Shown here one piece after another: positions 1 to 12,249 of a stretch of DNA of 64,000 nucleotides; within the stretch, counting starts at the first letter, position 1, and each line of letters starts with the position of its first letter. Origin of the DNA: Lomentospora prolificans. Its lineage: Eukaryota > Ascomycota > Sordariomycetes > Microascales > Microascaceae. Position numbers and translations under genes: made by a program. The stretch lies in assembly GCA_029532625.1 (NCBI GenBank), contig JARFXM010000008.1, positions 124,001 to 188,000 on the forward strand, written 5' to 3'. The notes under the pieces are model-generated. The model was not told the DNA's origin. It made no database searches and saw only the letters and a list, made by a program, of their open reading frames with translations.

Positions 1-1155
1 CTTCGACATGTCCCAGGCGAGAGTCTCGGCCGAAATGTCCCAAACGTGGATGCGATATGATGGGACATCTTTCATAATATAAGCCGTAAGTCGCTCATCT
101 ATCTGGCGGTGGAATGGCCACGGCGAAATGTTCATAAGCCCTCCCGTGAGAACGTAGCTGTTGCAGCTCGGAAATTTTCGGCAAGCGGCACTAGTCGTCG
201 GGGCTGGTATGGCATATTTGGGATCCTGGAGGATGTTGAGAACCGCGTTTGAGATGAACGGTCCGGCAGGAGCCATGATGGCATCAGAAGACGAATAGCG
301 ACCTATTCCAGCAGTGATATCACTAAAGCTGGACGCGATATACGTTGTCTCTGGCTCAACCACGGCTACGACGATATGTCAGTAATAGTCTAGTTCGGAT
401 ATTAGTAGCCGGCAGGCAGTTGCGAGGGAACCCTACCCATCAGGATGATACCGGGAAATTGTACCATGGCCCATACCAGAAGCCTAGTTCGGCCCCCATT
501 AGAGAGTTCAACCGACAGAACACAAAAGCGACACTCACTTAGTGGTGCTCCAGATTCGCGGCCAGAGCAACGACGTCCTCCGACCGGCTCTCTGCCACCT
601 CCCCCCCGCTTTCGTCCATTCAAGCCCCCTTGGCAGCAGCACCCTCACCGACGCTTCTACCCCAGACCCCACGATGAGCCAGTTCAAGAAGTTACCGCTC
701 TTCTGTAATAGCGGTCCCCATCGCACCTTTTCCCAGGCTCTCTCGGCAGTTCCGCTCAGCGTCCAGTCTGTAAACTTGGAGAGAAAGCTTAACAGAAGGG
801 TGCCAGTGGGTGGTGAGAGTTGCACAAGAAGCCACTTGTGATTATCGGCGTGGATTATAACTAGTGCAGTGAAGACAAAGGTACACGCAGTAATGATGAA
901 CCAGAGAAAGTCCAAATCAACATGCGTTTTAGACGGGTGTGCCGGAGTGCCGGCTGTGAGAGGTTGGGTCTGGGGTGAGAGAGTTTGTATCAGGGGCGAT
1001 ACAGGCGGCGAATTTCCACTAGAGGGCGGTGGTCTCGAACCACCAAGTGTCGCACTCCGGTCCGCCGGCTGCAATGGCAGATTCACCGTAGCTGGGGGTA
1101 CCGGTGTTGTGGCCGCCCTCGAAAGGAGCGGGCTTGGCGTCGTCGGTGTAGACAT
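1..1155 (-). CDS. Fungal multi-pass membrane protein, C-terminus beyond the window
   Basis: Three exons on the minus strand can be joined in phase: 539..1155, 437..483 and 1..365 (running off the left edge). The introns are 484..538 and 366..436, both short with GT-AG ends. The N-terminal 70 residues are Pro/Ser/Thr-rich and probably disordered. A hydrophobic helix follows (LWFIITACTFVFTALVII), then a second hydrophobic stretch, then one split by intron 1 (LLVWAMVQFPGIILM). After that comes a predicted extracytoplasmic segment with paired cysteines and an N-I-S sequon. The layout resembles unnamed large fungal membrane proteins related in style to the DUF3176 group. No enzymatic motif is visible. 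The start at 1155 is the first ATG of the open frame. Exon structure is fairly secure because all three phases agree; function is unknown. Confidence 0.7.
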
Positions 1156-1684
1156 CTTCGAACCGCAATCTCGAAAAGGTAGATCAGTGTGGAAAAAGCT
1201 ATGTCAATCCGAGCACCGTAGAGGCTGAATCGTCTTCCTTTTGACCTTTGAAAGAAAACCAGTCCATGTTCGGAGTTAATAGACCAAGCCTTCGCTTTGT
1301 TTTCTATGTGCCGGGACAGCATACTCAGAGTCGCTAAATCTACATCAGTTATTATTACGGGCATATTGGACTAACTATCACTGAAGATAATCTGCAGATT
1401 ATCCAAAACGAGCCTGCCACCGACGGGTAGAAGCAAATTATTGACGCCACCTTTCCTGATTTAGAAGGGCTGAAGTGTAGCCGCACAGCTTCCCCAGAAA
1501 AGAGGGTGTGGACGATAAGAATCCATGTTTGTACAGAACTGAGTGGCGACATTCGGTTCGTGATTGAGATAAAGAGAAAGCGGATTCCCGCATGCCGTTC
1601 ATCGTGCGCGGTATCCCGATGTCGCGACACCTAGTCGTGCGGTCGAAATCCCCAAGCTGCAAAGCAAACCGCGAGTCTGCCATC
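1156..1684. promoter_or_regulatory. Divergent intergenic region
   Basis: This 529-nt stretch separates the minus-strand membrane-protein gene (start 1155) from the plus-strand secreted-protein gene (start 1685), so it must contain both promoters. No convincing TATA box or repeated operator could be picked out by eye. Short open frames here do not look like coding sequence. Confidence 0.5.
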
Positions 1685-2333
1685 ATGGTACCTTCCATCA
1701 ACGTATTAGTATCCTTTCTTTTATTCATACGTTCGGTTTTGGGCATGGGCTTGCTTGACCCGAGGCAGAACCTCTGCGCAGTGCCGTGCAGCCAGGATGG
1801 ATGGTGTTGTGATGTATATACAGAGTGCAAGGAAGCCTCGGACTCAAAGCCGTGGGAATGTATTGACGGAATTCTCACCAATGACGACGGGTAATTTCGC
1901 CTCTCCAGAACACATTTCAATTTGACAGTTTCGCCTGGACTAACAACTAATCATCCTACAGATCCCCCATGACGTGGCCCGCGGTTAACTGGGGCTCTCT
2001 AGGAGCAGAGGCAACCTCGGTTATCGGTGCTGGCTCAAGCCTCCTTGAAAGTCTCGGCGTAACGTGGAGTAAGTGCGACGTTCTTGATAATGCACAGATG
2101 CGTTCACGCAAATGCCCTGGAACATAGTGACTGAAGCTGTTATAGCGAACCCAGCCATGACGACCACTGCCCCAGCGCCGTCCGCCCCTACCACGACATT
2201 GAGAGGCTCGGGAACCATAACATTTGCTCCCCAAGGACCAGACTCGACAGCAGTTGAGGGCGCGGCATGGAAGAAGGCGCCAGAGTGGCCGGGGATGTTG
2301 TCAATCATAGTAGGATTATACATAGTGGCCTAG
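1685..2333 (+). CDS. Small cysteine-containing secreted protein, predicted GPI-anchored
   Basis: Three exons join in phase: 1685..1890, 1962..2068 and 2146..2333, giving 166 residues. The introns have GTAATT and GTAAGT donors. Residues 1 to about 20 form a signal peptide (VPSINVLVSFLLFIRSVLG). The mature N-terminus carries a compact run of six cysteines (C-x3-C-x5-CC-x5-C, and one more about 12 residues on), which suggests a small disulfide-bonded domain. A Thr/Pro/Ala-rich spacer follows. The C-terminus ends in a short hydrophobic tail (GMLSIIVGLYIVA) directly before the stop, as expected for a GPI-attachment signal. It is probably a cell-surface protein of unknown function. The ATG at 1685 is chosen because it puts the hydrophobic signal at the N-terminus; an upstream in-frame ATG at 1592 would bury it. 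An effector role is possible but unsupported. Confidence 0.72.
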
Positions 2334-5049
2334 TGGTGTGAGATGTTCCCCGAGCTATCCCTGGATGTTGAGAGATGGCTCCCTTCATCCAGCGGATTAG
2401 TTAATACAAAGGTAGTCCTGGTGGAAGGTCCTACTTGAAAGGGTAGGGTTATTTATCGAAATCTTATTCTGCATCTCGTTGCTTCACATCAGGTTTTCGT
2501 AGGAGGATAAGCGACGAGACTAGAAGCTAGTCCGAACGCCGATACTAGGGATGATAACAGGGTCCCACCTTCGGCAGAGCTATTCCAAAGAAGGGTGGGT
2601 TTTTTTTTCCCACGTACGAAGTAATATATCAAGGTCGAGGGATATTGGACACTAAAGCCAATAATAACCGCGCGCAGTGCCGATCTTCAGGATCTGCCGA
2701 TACCCCAGAGCGTTGCATCCAAGAGGGAATTAGGATACTATTCTCGCCCAGTTAGTGTCAGGCCAAGGAAATAGCCCGTCTACAGCATTCTACTCCGTAT
2801 TCGATGGATTTCCAACCCAGACCCAATGTGGTGCGCATCTATGTGGACTTGGTGTTCATCGTGATCAGTGGGGAGATAGTCCAAGTTGAGAGGGCGGTCA
2901 CCCTCATCCGTTGCCTATTCAGGACACTCAAGTTGCCTATCGCGTGTCCTTAAACCCCTAAGGCGAGCTTTCAAAGGCCCCCTAAATGATTTGACCTAGG
3001 TAGATTGATAAGCAAGAGTTTAACGTTCCTACTGGTAATTTTGTTCTAAGGAGTGCTTGCTAGTGAGAGGCCACTCCGCCACCAACCACGTTACTACACC
3101 CATGGGTGTTGCACCGGCACAAATTTCTTCGATGAAAAGCATACCAGCCGGCCTCATTTCCGCCCGTACCATCGCCCTACCCGGAATTGGCCATATTGGT
3201 TTTGTTTATTCCACTTTGCCACGTTCACTTTCCCTTGGGCTATCGATCCCACGGTGAAACCCAAGAAGGCGGGGAGCCATCTGCGGGTGATGCGGCTGCT
3301 TACTACCCGACTCGAGCATTAGCCAGAGCCTGAGGGTCGCGGCTAGCTAATACGTCAATTCCTCTACGACGCCGTTCAGGGGTGAGTAATACTCTTGGCG
3401 GGCCGTGCGGCAACCGTATTGTGCATAGCGCCAGTCGTAATAGCCGCCCTGGTCCGGTGTTTTTTGCCGATTGAAGGTTTTTGAAAGCCCGTACCCGCCA
3501 CCAGCCAATTTAGAAAAAGGCACGTCTTCTTATTGCTCGGCCTCACCTTGAGGAGAGAGCTGTGGTTATGAACGAGCTGTTTTGCCACCCGAGGGTTCTT
3601 TCTCCAACATCTTTTGCTGATGGCCAACTAAGTTGAGCACTCAAATCGTGCGAGTCTGTTCAGTCAGTAGCGACGACACAGGGAGAAAAGCTGGTGCCTG
3701 AGACGAAGGCTAGATCCACCAGATACATAACGAACGCCGGTGGCGTTACACATTCCATCCGTTGGCCCAAATGACACGCGGCCCTTGGCCCCACAATCAC
3801 TTGACTCGGACGGCATCCGTCGCCTCAGCGAATTTACACCTTGTCCTACTACTAGCGTCTGTAGGTGTTAGGTTCGACAAGGACACCTCACGGGCGTTGA
3901 TCTCACACGATCCCTTAGCCCTAGTTTCTCAAGACTTATACTTACAAGGTCGTAGGCTGAGTTGTTGGGAGGATCGTCTCTTTCGCGAGTCGGTCTCAGC
4001 TAGACCGAACCGGTCTCCTGGGTGGAACCCAACATAACCGGCTGCCCATATGGAAAATCAAAAAAGAATTTGTGTCAGGTTTGGCACGAGATGAATCGGT
4101 CCTCTGTCACTCATGCGTCGTCGGCGGTGAAGGGGACTAAGGCCGCCGGGATTCACGGGGTTGTCGGTCTCTCCATTTCTTTGCTCGCATGTCGGGATCC
4201 TTGGGTCATGGAACAGGGGAGTGGCCTCGCGCGAAAGAGTAATGCGTTGGATGGAGAGCCATGGGCCGGACGTCTCTCTAGCGCTGGAGCCGCCGCGGCA
4301 GAGTCACGAGTGCAAGGTGCGAAACCACGCACCGGGAAACCAAAAGGGAGCTTTGAAGCTGGTGAAACAATCAGAGGAAGCAACCACTTGTTGAGAACAA
4401 TAAATCTTAGATACAATAAGTTGTTTTACCCCATTCTTACGCGCCATTTCTCTTTTATCAGCTGTCCCTGACCCTCGTGGTAGACTAGTTCGAAGACTGC
4501 GAATCGGGCTAGTTTTTATCGTCTGGTCTTAGCGTGTTTCGCCTTCCTCATTCATGTGGCGTTCCTGGGGCGGTGTCGTGGCTTCGCCATGCGCTGTGTC
4601 AGGACGCTGCCTCTCAGAGTACTGAGATTGTTCTTTGGGGTGGGACGCCACGCAGCCATCTTCGGCCTCCTGGTCGTCTGGTAACGACTCGTGTCGTCAC
4701 AACGTGAGGACTGTGTACATTTAATAAGGCCGATGGACGAGGGCGCGTGTGTGGGAGTACGGTCAAGACACCAAGGGGGAATGATTCGGAAAAATCCTCG
4801 AGGTGATAAAACCGATCAAGCTGGTTAGAATACGGGGATGACGGAGACCTAAAATGAGATAGCGAGGGAAATATCCCCAGCAAGCCTTTCCTACATCACC
4901 GACAGCCTGCAGGCCATTACTACCCGCCACAACGATAGCGTCCATATTAAATCGTTCATTAGGAGGAAAGCCAATTGCAATAATAGTACATCGTCATAAC
5001 CTAGGGCATAGTAAAGGGCAATTTTGGTATTATTGTCAAGAAGCCAGCT
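2334..5049. other. Gene-poor intergenic stretch
   Basis: About 2.7 kb of mixed-composition DNA with only short, overlapping open frames on both strands. None shows a recognisable motif, codon bias or plausible splice chain. It is not strongly AT-rich, so it does not look like a RIP-destroyed transposon. It includes the downstream side of the DUF5672 gene, which ends at 5050. Confidence 0.5.
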
Positions 5050-6076
5050 TCAAACAGCACGTCGTTCGGAGAGAATCATCTTGACCTCCGGGCACCACTC
5101 TTCAATCTCATCCATCTTATCCGCCTGCCACCGCTTAGGCTGATGATAGCCGAGGGGCCACTGGTAGTAGATGGTCTCGACGGCAAAGTACTTGGCGGTC
5201 TGCTCCGAGGGGAGCAAGACGCCACGGTCCTTGCGCGCCTCGGCCTCCTTGAAGAACCACTGGTCCTCAAAAGCAGCGCCGCTTGTTTCAAAGTCGGACT
5301 CCTGGGTGATGGAGAGGAAGAGCTTGGGGTTTCGGATGGAGAGGCCGCCGTTGTAGCCCTGGCCGAACTTGCTGTCGATGGGGGCGCCGACGAGGTCGTA
5401 GTCGAAAAACTCCTCAACGGTCTGGCTGGCCTTGGAGCAGATGATGCTGTCGGTTTGCCAGAGGAGAACGCGGTGGGCGGACTGGAGCTGCTCCCAGAAC
5501 CAGGGCTTGGTGAGGAAGAGGGAGACGGCGCGACTGCTGTCGAAGGTGGTGTCGGGAGGGAGGAAGCGGATGTCGATCTTGCCGGCCTCGCGGGCACGGT
5601 TGAAGGCGGGGGACGAGGGCATTTCCCAGGACTTTTCCAGGGTGTAGAGGACGACGGACCAGTCGGGACCGAGGACGTTGGAGAAGTGAAGCATGAGGGG
5701 GATGAGGTTTGGGGTCGCTTCAGTCTCGATGACGACGGCTAGCGGCCGGCCGTCGTTGATGTTGGTCGATCCGGTTGGGGAGCAGTTCGCGCCGGTACGG
5801 CCATCTTTCAGGAACCTTGACGATGCCTCGTCCTGCAGCGAGGGTTAGTTTGACGACAATTGACAGAATAGGTTATGTTTGCTTTTTTCTCGATGAAAGG
5901 AAAAGGGAATCAAGGTTGGGAGATGGTGGGGCAAAACGGACCACCCAAGCGAAACTCGCAACTTTGCCGAAACTCAACACGAGAAGCGTGCCGACGACCA
6001 GGATCAGGAGGGTAAAACACCTGACGGATCGCGTTTTCGTGATGCTTGATCCCTTATCCAGGCTTAGGAGTGCCAT
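5050..6076 (-). CDS. DUF5672 family type II membrane protein (glycosyltransferase-like)
   Basis: Two exons, 5942..6076 and 5050..5832, are joined over a 109-nt intron (GTCCGT donor, CTGCAG acceptor with an upstream CTAAC) at phase 0, giving about 305 residues. The first exon encodes a short basic N-terminus and a single hydrophobic helix (CFTLLILVVGTLLVLSF), the layout of a Golgi signal-anchor protein. The second exon carries the family core: WQTDSIIC, then DYDLVGAP, GYNGGLSIRN, a FEDQWFF block, and a terminal FAVETIYYQWPLGYH. These blocks are typical of DUF5672 proteins, which are usually found with polysaccharide or glycan functions and resemble GT-A glycosyltransferases. Substrate is unknown. 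Family assignment is confident; catalytic activity is inferred. Confidence 0.85.
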
Positions 6077-9000
6077 CGTTGCAAGCTACCGAGGGCACGC
6101 CTGAGAGGAATTAAAAGGGGAAGGGAAAATAGCGGACGGGGCCGAATGAGAAGAGGAAAAAAAAAATTAAAGAAGGGTTTAGTCAAAAGAACGACGATTT
6201 TGGTATGACGAGTAACGAACGCTCCGCCATCTGAAAAGAATTAAAAAGGAGAACGGAGCATGCAAAGAAGTCAAGGCGAGGGAGGGAAAGGGGTAAAGGG
6301 AAGCCAGCGACAGACCCTGGCCTGGCGTAAGCGTCTTGCGCCCCTCCGCTAATGGCCTCGGGAAAAAAAGTAAAGGCTGCTCAACCGATTCCAGGGCATC
6401 ATTTTCTTGTGCTAAAAATGGGATTAATCTTCTCTTTGCCCTGACTCGCCAACAGCTTTTCTGCCCAGTGCGGTAATAGTATCGAGCCCGCCGATCAGCC
6501 AGCGCGAGAGAATGGCTCCATTTTTTCTTTTCACCAACAGTGGCGTCCAACCAGACTTTCCCATTTAGAATGCGGCCCTGATAACAAAAACCTTGCTTGC
6601 TTTGTACCCCCACTCACTACCTGGGCGCTGGTGTACTTGTGGGAAACTTGGCTGTGCGACACCCGGATGACACAGCATGTCTCGGTGGCTAGTTGTCTCA
6701 CAGCAGGAACGTGTCAGGATGCACTAATCCAAATCCGGCACCGATCCTCTCGCTGGCCATAATTTCGCGAATAGGGGTTCCAACAGGTGTAAAAAAGTAA
6801 TCGATTTAATATTTTTGCTCGATTCGGTATCACTGGTCCAACTTTAATTGATCGCCTATAATACCTAGATTATGAGACATGCATTGACTTACACTTCAAA
6901 ACCTAAGCATAAGACCAGCACGCGATCGCCACCAAGTTATGATCGGGAAACCCCCCGCTGCAGGTGTAAGCGAGAGACAATGGAGAACCAACCCTATTAC
7001 GATGTTTTGAAATCAAGCTCGCCTGATTTCCACGCGAAAAGCTTGTTTCCGCTGTGCGAGATCCGGTCAGGTCCCCATTCCTCTCTTTTGCATGATTCAG
7101 CTCTCTGTATCTTCCTAGCCTGCCCACGACCGGGGGCTTCTCGAACTACTTTCCTATAGTCCCACCTCTAGCTGGCAGGCTAGGCCCTGCTTTACCTCGT
7201 CAAGCACAGATGCATCGTCTCGTGCCGGATGTGTCAGGACGGCCTACCCACCACGGCCGGACAAACTGCGTCATACTCCAGAGATCCCGCCCAGAATAGC
7301 CCACGATTATTCGTTCGAATGAAATTGGCCAGGGTAGGTATCGCTGGCAGACCCCTAGTCTACATAGAGTGGGATAGTTACACTGAAGACTAGAATCATT
7401 GATAGGGCTGCAGCTCGTCTTTAGTATTAGTGTTACACTGTCCGAAGTTACACGGGTCCTTGCCATCATGAAGACCAACCTGCATTGTCATCGTGCCTTC
7501 ATCCACTTCCAGCTTCACGTTAGCAGAGCTGCGGTCTCTGGCCGTGGCTGTAGTTGAGGAGAATTGTGAAGATAAAAATAAAATAAAATCAATAATCGTC
7601 CTGTTTCTCGTGATGAACCCAATCCCCATCTATCGAGGTACAACCGCAATCTCCAAACGTCTCCCAACCAACCGCGCTCAGTCAACGTTACTTTGTTCGT
7701 CGCTGACGCCCGATGTTGAATGAAACCTGGTATCCTCTCCCGAATCGTGGCAACTTTCCCGTCCAGTATTGATCAGTATTCTCGCTACTAGCCAGTTAGA
7801 AATATAAACTATTTATCCGCATGGTCGAGCGTTATGGCTCTTGGTTTCCTTCGGTAGAATGGCCTTCGGTAGAATGGTTGGGTTCCTCCTTTGCGATTTG
7901 AAAACCTGTCAGCCGTCGGCCGACGAAGATATGGAAGAAGAGGCTTCCTGGATGCGTCCCAGGTGAGAGTGAGACACAGTATTATTTGTGAGATAGCGAT
8001 ATGTGCAAATGGCGCTCTCCTCCGCAGTGATGCCCGATACGTCCGCCAGTTTAACAAGTCACGATTCACAGAGATTCTGTAGCCGTCGTCAGAAGCGGCG
8101 CTGTAGATAAGATAGGAAGGACATCTGTTGGAAGAAGCTTGTGGCCGGGTGTCACTCGGGCTCCAGGCGCACAACAAGATTCGTATCACAGCCTTTTATG
8201 GTTTGGTTGATAACCTGACTGGACCGAGCGGGGAACGGGACACTTTCCCGGGGCGTATTACAGCCAACTCCTAGCGTGTCGTTGTGCAACTCACTCAGGC
8301 CAGAACCCGGTCTCCACCCCACTCGCGACGTGGAAGGGCAGCATCGTCAATGTTGGGGACGCTAGGAGTCCTTCAATGTGACGAGCTGTTGGTCCGTTAC
8401 AAGACGACGCATAATAACTGCGAGCCGAGCGAGAGGATGGGCAGAAACTCTCTCCTCATGCACATTTCGCCATCGATGTGAGTCTATACCTTGTGGAACC
8501 GTGGGGTTGAACTGGCTCGAACACCATATTGGGTGGCGTATCTGACGAACTCGATGGCTTGGGAAGTGTCCTGCGCACACTAACTAGGTGGTAAAGTCTG
8601 TACACTACGCGGTAAATACGGTCCGTGGCGGCCGTAATAAATATCGTGGCCTGAGTCATCAGATGGGTGACATTCCCTGCATCGCTAACGTGTGTGGGGC
8701 CTTCTGTTGCTTGTGGACCGCGTGCACGTTCCATCGCATTGAGCTTGAGCTTGACAGATGGCAGGATCATCATGATTACGTTGGGCCTCCCCAGGGTGGA
8801 GTCGGTGTGGAGCCAGTTACATCTTACAGACCTGAGCGAGTTCCCGAAGGCGTCCACCCAGGCCGGACGATGCTGCGTCTCGGCACGGCCCTACAGCATT
8901 ATGAGTTGGGCAACACAACACTATTATTGCCGCAATGGAAGCACTAGAGTCAAGAAGCAGCGTCCGCTCTCTCCCTCCTTCTATGCCCTCTCAATCATCT

Positions 9001-10021
9001 AGGGGCTGCCTAGGGACAACTGGAATATTTTCAGTCCTAGCCTGCTCATGCATTTTAGCACGGTAAGAGTTACACTGCGTGGAGAACACTGGGAAACAGA
9101 CTTCCAGACGCGCAAGTAATAGGCTCTAGGGTGTGCCCGGCACGATCTTCCGAGAGCTCACATCATGGGTGGGCAACCAGCCCGAACCGCCGTCAAGCGT
9201 TTCCAGTCGTGCCGCTTTATGCAGTTAGGAGAGATATTATTGTCCATATTACCGTTCGCTGGCACGGCAGCTCTTCGAAATTTCCGGTCGTTCCGCCAGG
9301 AAGCTGGGGCTATTAACACGTACTGGAAACCAGTGAGAGTGACGAATGTGTGAAACTTGTAAAGGGTTGGCTAAATGGGTCAGATTCAGAAGGTGAATTC
9401 CGCCGCGCTGGCTCGTTTTCAAGAGAGGCGGATGCTGAGTTGGTAGCGTTGCTGCGAACATTGCGTTGGTGTTCGCGATGGCTGAGAGGATGACTGTTAC
9501 CTGAACAGCAAGAAATAAGGCTTATCCGCCTGGCCATGTCACTAAAACAGCAAAGGCGGCACGACGAAAAGAAAAAGGACCCAAGGGAGACCGGACGACT
9601 CGGTGGACGGGATGCAGCTCCGTCTTACGAGTAGATATTCGGAGGAAACTGGCCTTATCGGCTAGTTCGCTAGTGCTATTGTCACTCTGATGGGAATGAG
9701 AAGCTGCAAGAGTTTTGTGATGGAATGCATGCCCTTGTCGGTGGTCGTATCCGGGCTGAAATGGCCGAAAGTTAGGCCCATAATCCTCTCTCGTCCATGA
9801 TGGTGGGAATGGCTGATAAAATATCAGTGACAGGGAAGTAAGCGAAAAACGACGCGACGTCTTTTAGCCTGGCGATAATAGCTGAATGCACTGTCCAAGT
9901 ACTAACAAGTCACAACGGCGAAGAGCCATCCTCGCATCTCCTCCAAGCCCCCGGGAAGTAGTGGCCAATGGTGAAAGAGGTCTAGGAGTTTTCACTCCTG
10001 CTTACCCTCGACAACCAGCCT
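6077..10021. other. Gene-poor stretch including the DUF5672 promoter
   Basis: Nearly 4 kb without a supportable gene. The first few hundred bases must include the promoter of the minus-strand DUF5672 gene and contain purine-rich runs near 6155-6170. The remaining open frames are short, lack splice partners and show no domain. A 15-bp exact tandem duplication lies at 7848-7877. Confidence 0.5.
7848..7877. repeat. 15-bp exact tandem duplication
   Basis: The unit CCTTCGGTAGAATGG occurs twice head to tail (7848-7862 and 7863-7877) with no mismatch. It is in non-coding DNA and is probably a replication-slippage event. Confidence 0.9.
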
Positions 10022-10399
10022 TTATTTCTTCGTTTCCTGAACATCGCCAATGACCACCACCTCCATCCTCTCTCGATCCCAGAATCCTGCCTCGTCCTCC
10101 AAAATCCTAGCATTGGCCTCACCGTCCAACAATGCACGGTGAAACCTGCCGAAAGCGGCCTCGTCCTTGAAGGACATCTCCACAATGACATCGTAGCGCA
10201 TTCTTTCAGCGCTTCCTGCCAATAGCGCTGGCTTATCGTCCGCTCCTTCGTGGCGCGGGTACCATCTCGTGTGCTTTAGCGGCATGTTGTCGCCCGCTAT
10301 CTCGGTCACCATGCGCATGTGCCGCTCGTAGCGCGACTTGAATTCGTCGTGTGAGATGCCTGGCTTGCGGGCCGCGAAGACCATGACGCTGTAGGCCAT
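10022..10399 (-). CDS. EthD-domain protein
   Basis: An intronless 125-residue protein. The start at 10399 is chosen because it has a good context (AACAAAATGGCC) and begins directly with the domain strand MAYSVMVFAARKPG. EthD proteins are small dimeric ferredoxin-like alpha/beta barrels. Visible family features are the N-terminal strand followed by HDEFKSRYERHM, a central HTRWYPRH segment, and the C-terminal strand/helix pair (YDVIVEMSFKDEAAFGRF) ending in MEVVVIGD. Members act as small cyclases, decarboxylases or unknown partners in aromatic and polyketide metabolism, and some help degrade ethers. No biosynthetic backbone gene lies beside it here, so the substrate cannot be guessed. An in-frame upstream ATG would add 36 residues with no domain content. 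Confidence 0.85.
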   Translation of the reverse strand: MAYSVMVFAARKPGISHDEFKSRYERHMRMVTEIAGDNMPLKHTRWYPRHEGADDKPALLAGSAERMRYDVIVEMSFKDEAAFGRFHRALLDGEANARILEDEAGFWDRERMEVVVIGDVQETKK

Positions 10400-11848
10400 T
10401 TTGTTGAACCGTTGCCCTTGCAAGATGGTATGGGATGGACTGGGTGTTTTGGGATGGCGGGCTTGAGTTTGGGGTATTCTAAGAGCGGATTGTTGAGGCA
10501 CAAGCAAGCGGAGATGTGGAAGAGGACTGGATCCGGTAATATAGACCTTGAAAATGAGGATGTAGATTGCGATCTACAGGTTAGATATTTTCCTGTCCTG
10601 GAGATGAAAAGGAAAATATATCAGCAAGAGTAACTGAGAATCACCTGTTTATATAGACCTGATCCTAATATACGGCTAGGGTTGCCGTCTGACCGATGCG
10701 CAACAAAAAGCCCTCACTTGACGAGCGGATCATTGTCAGGTTTGGGCTTGACCCTGCATTTTCTGGATGTTTCTCGAATATTCTAGTCGTTTCCTAAATA
10801 TTCTACTTCCCGTCAACGGCAGTCAGCGCGAGGATCATCAACTCAAAGATGCGGGGGCGGGAATAGGCAGCAGCACATGGGGTGGCGATGCGCCGAAACT
10901 GTACTGATTGATGGCAGGGGCAACAATTCAACGGCTTGCTGAGAGTGCATGATCCGAGAGCTTCATGTTATAACATGGGTTTTAGTTGACCTGCTTTAAG
11001 GACAGATAATCACATTGATCTGCCAACTATTATTCCAGATTGTAGACTCTACTTCCTCCTTACTAGCAAAGAAAACCTCACCTTCTACTTCTACTAAGAA
11101 GAATTTTCTCTAGGGGTCTAGGGTAAACAGAACCCTATAGTAAAACTTGGGAATATTAATATCCACCTCTATAATAACAGAGATAAGTATCTAGTCCCTG
11201 ATGATAGCTTGCTCATCGTTACTGCACTAATTAGAACCATACTCGATAAAGAGCTGACTCTTATTATTAATAATTGTTTTTGTTCTAATAACTGTGCCTA
11301 TTATAGCTCATATTTTGAAGATATTTAGCTCTATTTCCTCATTTCTGTCCCCAGTGAGATCAAGCATATAAGAGGCTACATAGAATATGGGTATAGCCAT
11401 GATAGAAGCATTAGAATTTGGACCCTCTGGCTTGGCTCTGTTACTCAAGGTTGTTGAGAGATGTTTGAGTTCAGAAAATACCTTCTCATTAAAAGGTCTA
11501 TAGAGAGGTACCTGTTCAGGAAGGGAATTTCCAGGCTATGGTTACATCGATGGACAGGTTGAAGGGCGGTTCCATGACTTGAGGAGGCGCTGGATGGGAA
11601 AGAGGATCCATCGCAGCGGGCATGCTATCTAGAAGGGGAAAGATATTTCGGCTAGAGAGACACTGAAGAAGTAAGAGCGGCAGAAAAGATAGTAGAGATT
11701 CTTGTGTATGGGGAAGAAGGAAGCATATGAAAAGGCGAGCTACTCCTAGGTTAAGTGGTTCACCCACAACCAGAATAGCTATCTGGGCCACTCAACGCCC
11801 CATAAATTCTTTGCAAAAAGCCCTGCGACTTTATTCTGCCTCATCTCT
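10400..11848. other. AT-rich, RIP-like decayed region
   Basis: The first part holds the promoter of the EthD gene. From about 10,970 the DNA becomes AT-rich. Reading the minus strand from about 11,490 to 11,060 gives a broken frame that looks like former coding sequence (for example AIPIFYVASYMLDLTGDRNE) interrupted by stops. No family could be named. It is most likely an old mobile-element remnant damaged by C-to-T mutation. Confidence 0.4.
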
Positions 11849-12019
11849 CATCCTCCCTCCCCCATTGACTTCCTCCTAGTGGCTAGAATTATATCTCTCC
11901 GCGTTAGAGGCTGTGACGAGACCTGGCTTTTCCATATTATCCTCCCTCCTTGCTTACCTCTAGGTGGATTGCGAAATGTCCTCGCCCTCAGAGGCCACGA
12001 TGAGACCTTGATCTTTTGA
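11849..12019. repeat. Diverged tandem duplication of about 85 bp
   Basis: Two neighbouring segments align with many substitutions and small gaps. Both begin near TCCTCCCTCC and continue through a GTTAGAGGCTGTGACGAGACC-like segment (GCCCTCAGAGGCCACGATGAGACC in the second copy) to CTTTT. They lie immediately beside the captured gene fragment that starts at 12059. The function is unknown; it may be part of a decayed element. Confidence 0.55.
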
Positions 12020-12058
12020 TACTAGTATTTAGATGCACTCCTACCCACATTTCTCAGC

Positions 12059-12249
12059 TGAGCCCGCCTGACTTGAAGCCCAAGTTGGTCTCAACCATGT
12101 ACAAAAAGTCATTTTCGTCTTCGCAACACAGCTTAAATGTTCTGAAAGCCTCCATATTCATCGCCCACCTGCTCGTCCCTTGAATAAATTTCGGAAATGG
12201 GCGGTAGATGGACGTGGCGACCTCGCCGCTCGAGGTAGACTCCCCGGCA
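12059..12249 (-). pseudogene. Captured fragment of the tubby-like gene at 23 kb
   Basis: This 191-bp block aligns without gaps to 23669..23859, inside the intact gene 23040..23960. I count 11 substitutions, so about 94% identity. The encoded segment runs from AGESTSSGE through WAMNMEAF to the GLKSGG region with no stop. Similarity ends abruptly at both sides: there is no start codon context, no upstream N-terminus, and the sequence changes at GGCTCA. It is therefore a partial duplicate rather than a gene. It sits in an AT-rich repeat block, which suggests movement with or into mobile DNA. Most differences are transitions but not only RIP-type ones. It could be transcribed as a chance ORF of 70 residues, which I consider unlikely to matter. 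Confidence 0.85.

Noticed and set aside
1019..1060. A T-loop-like GTGGTCTCGAACCAC sequence suggesting a tRNA
   Set aside because: It lies within the coding exon of the minus-strand membrane protein and no cloverleaf can be built around it.
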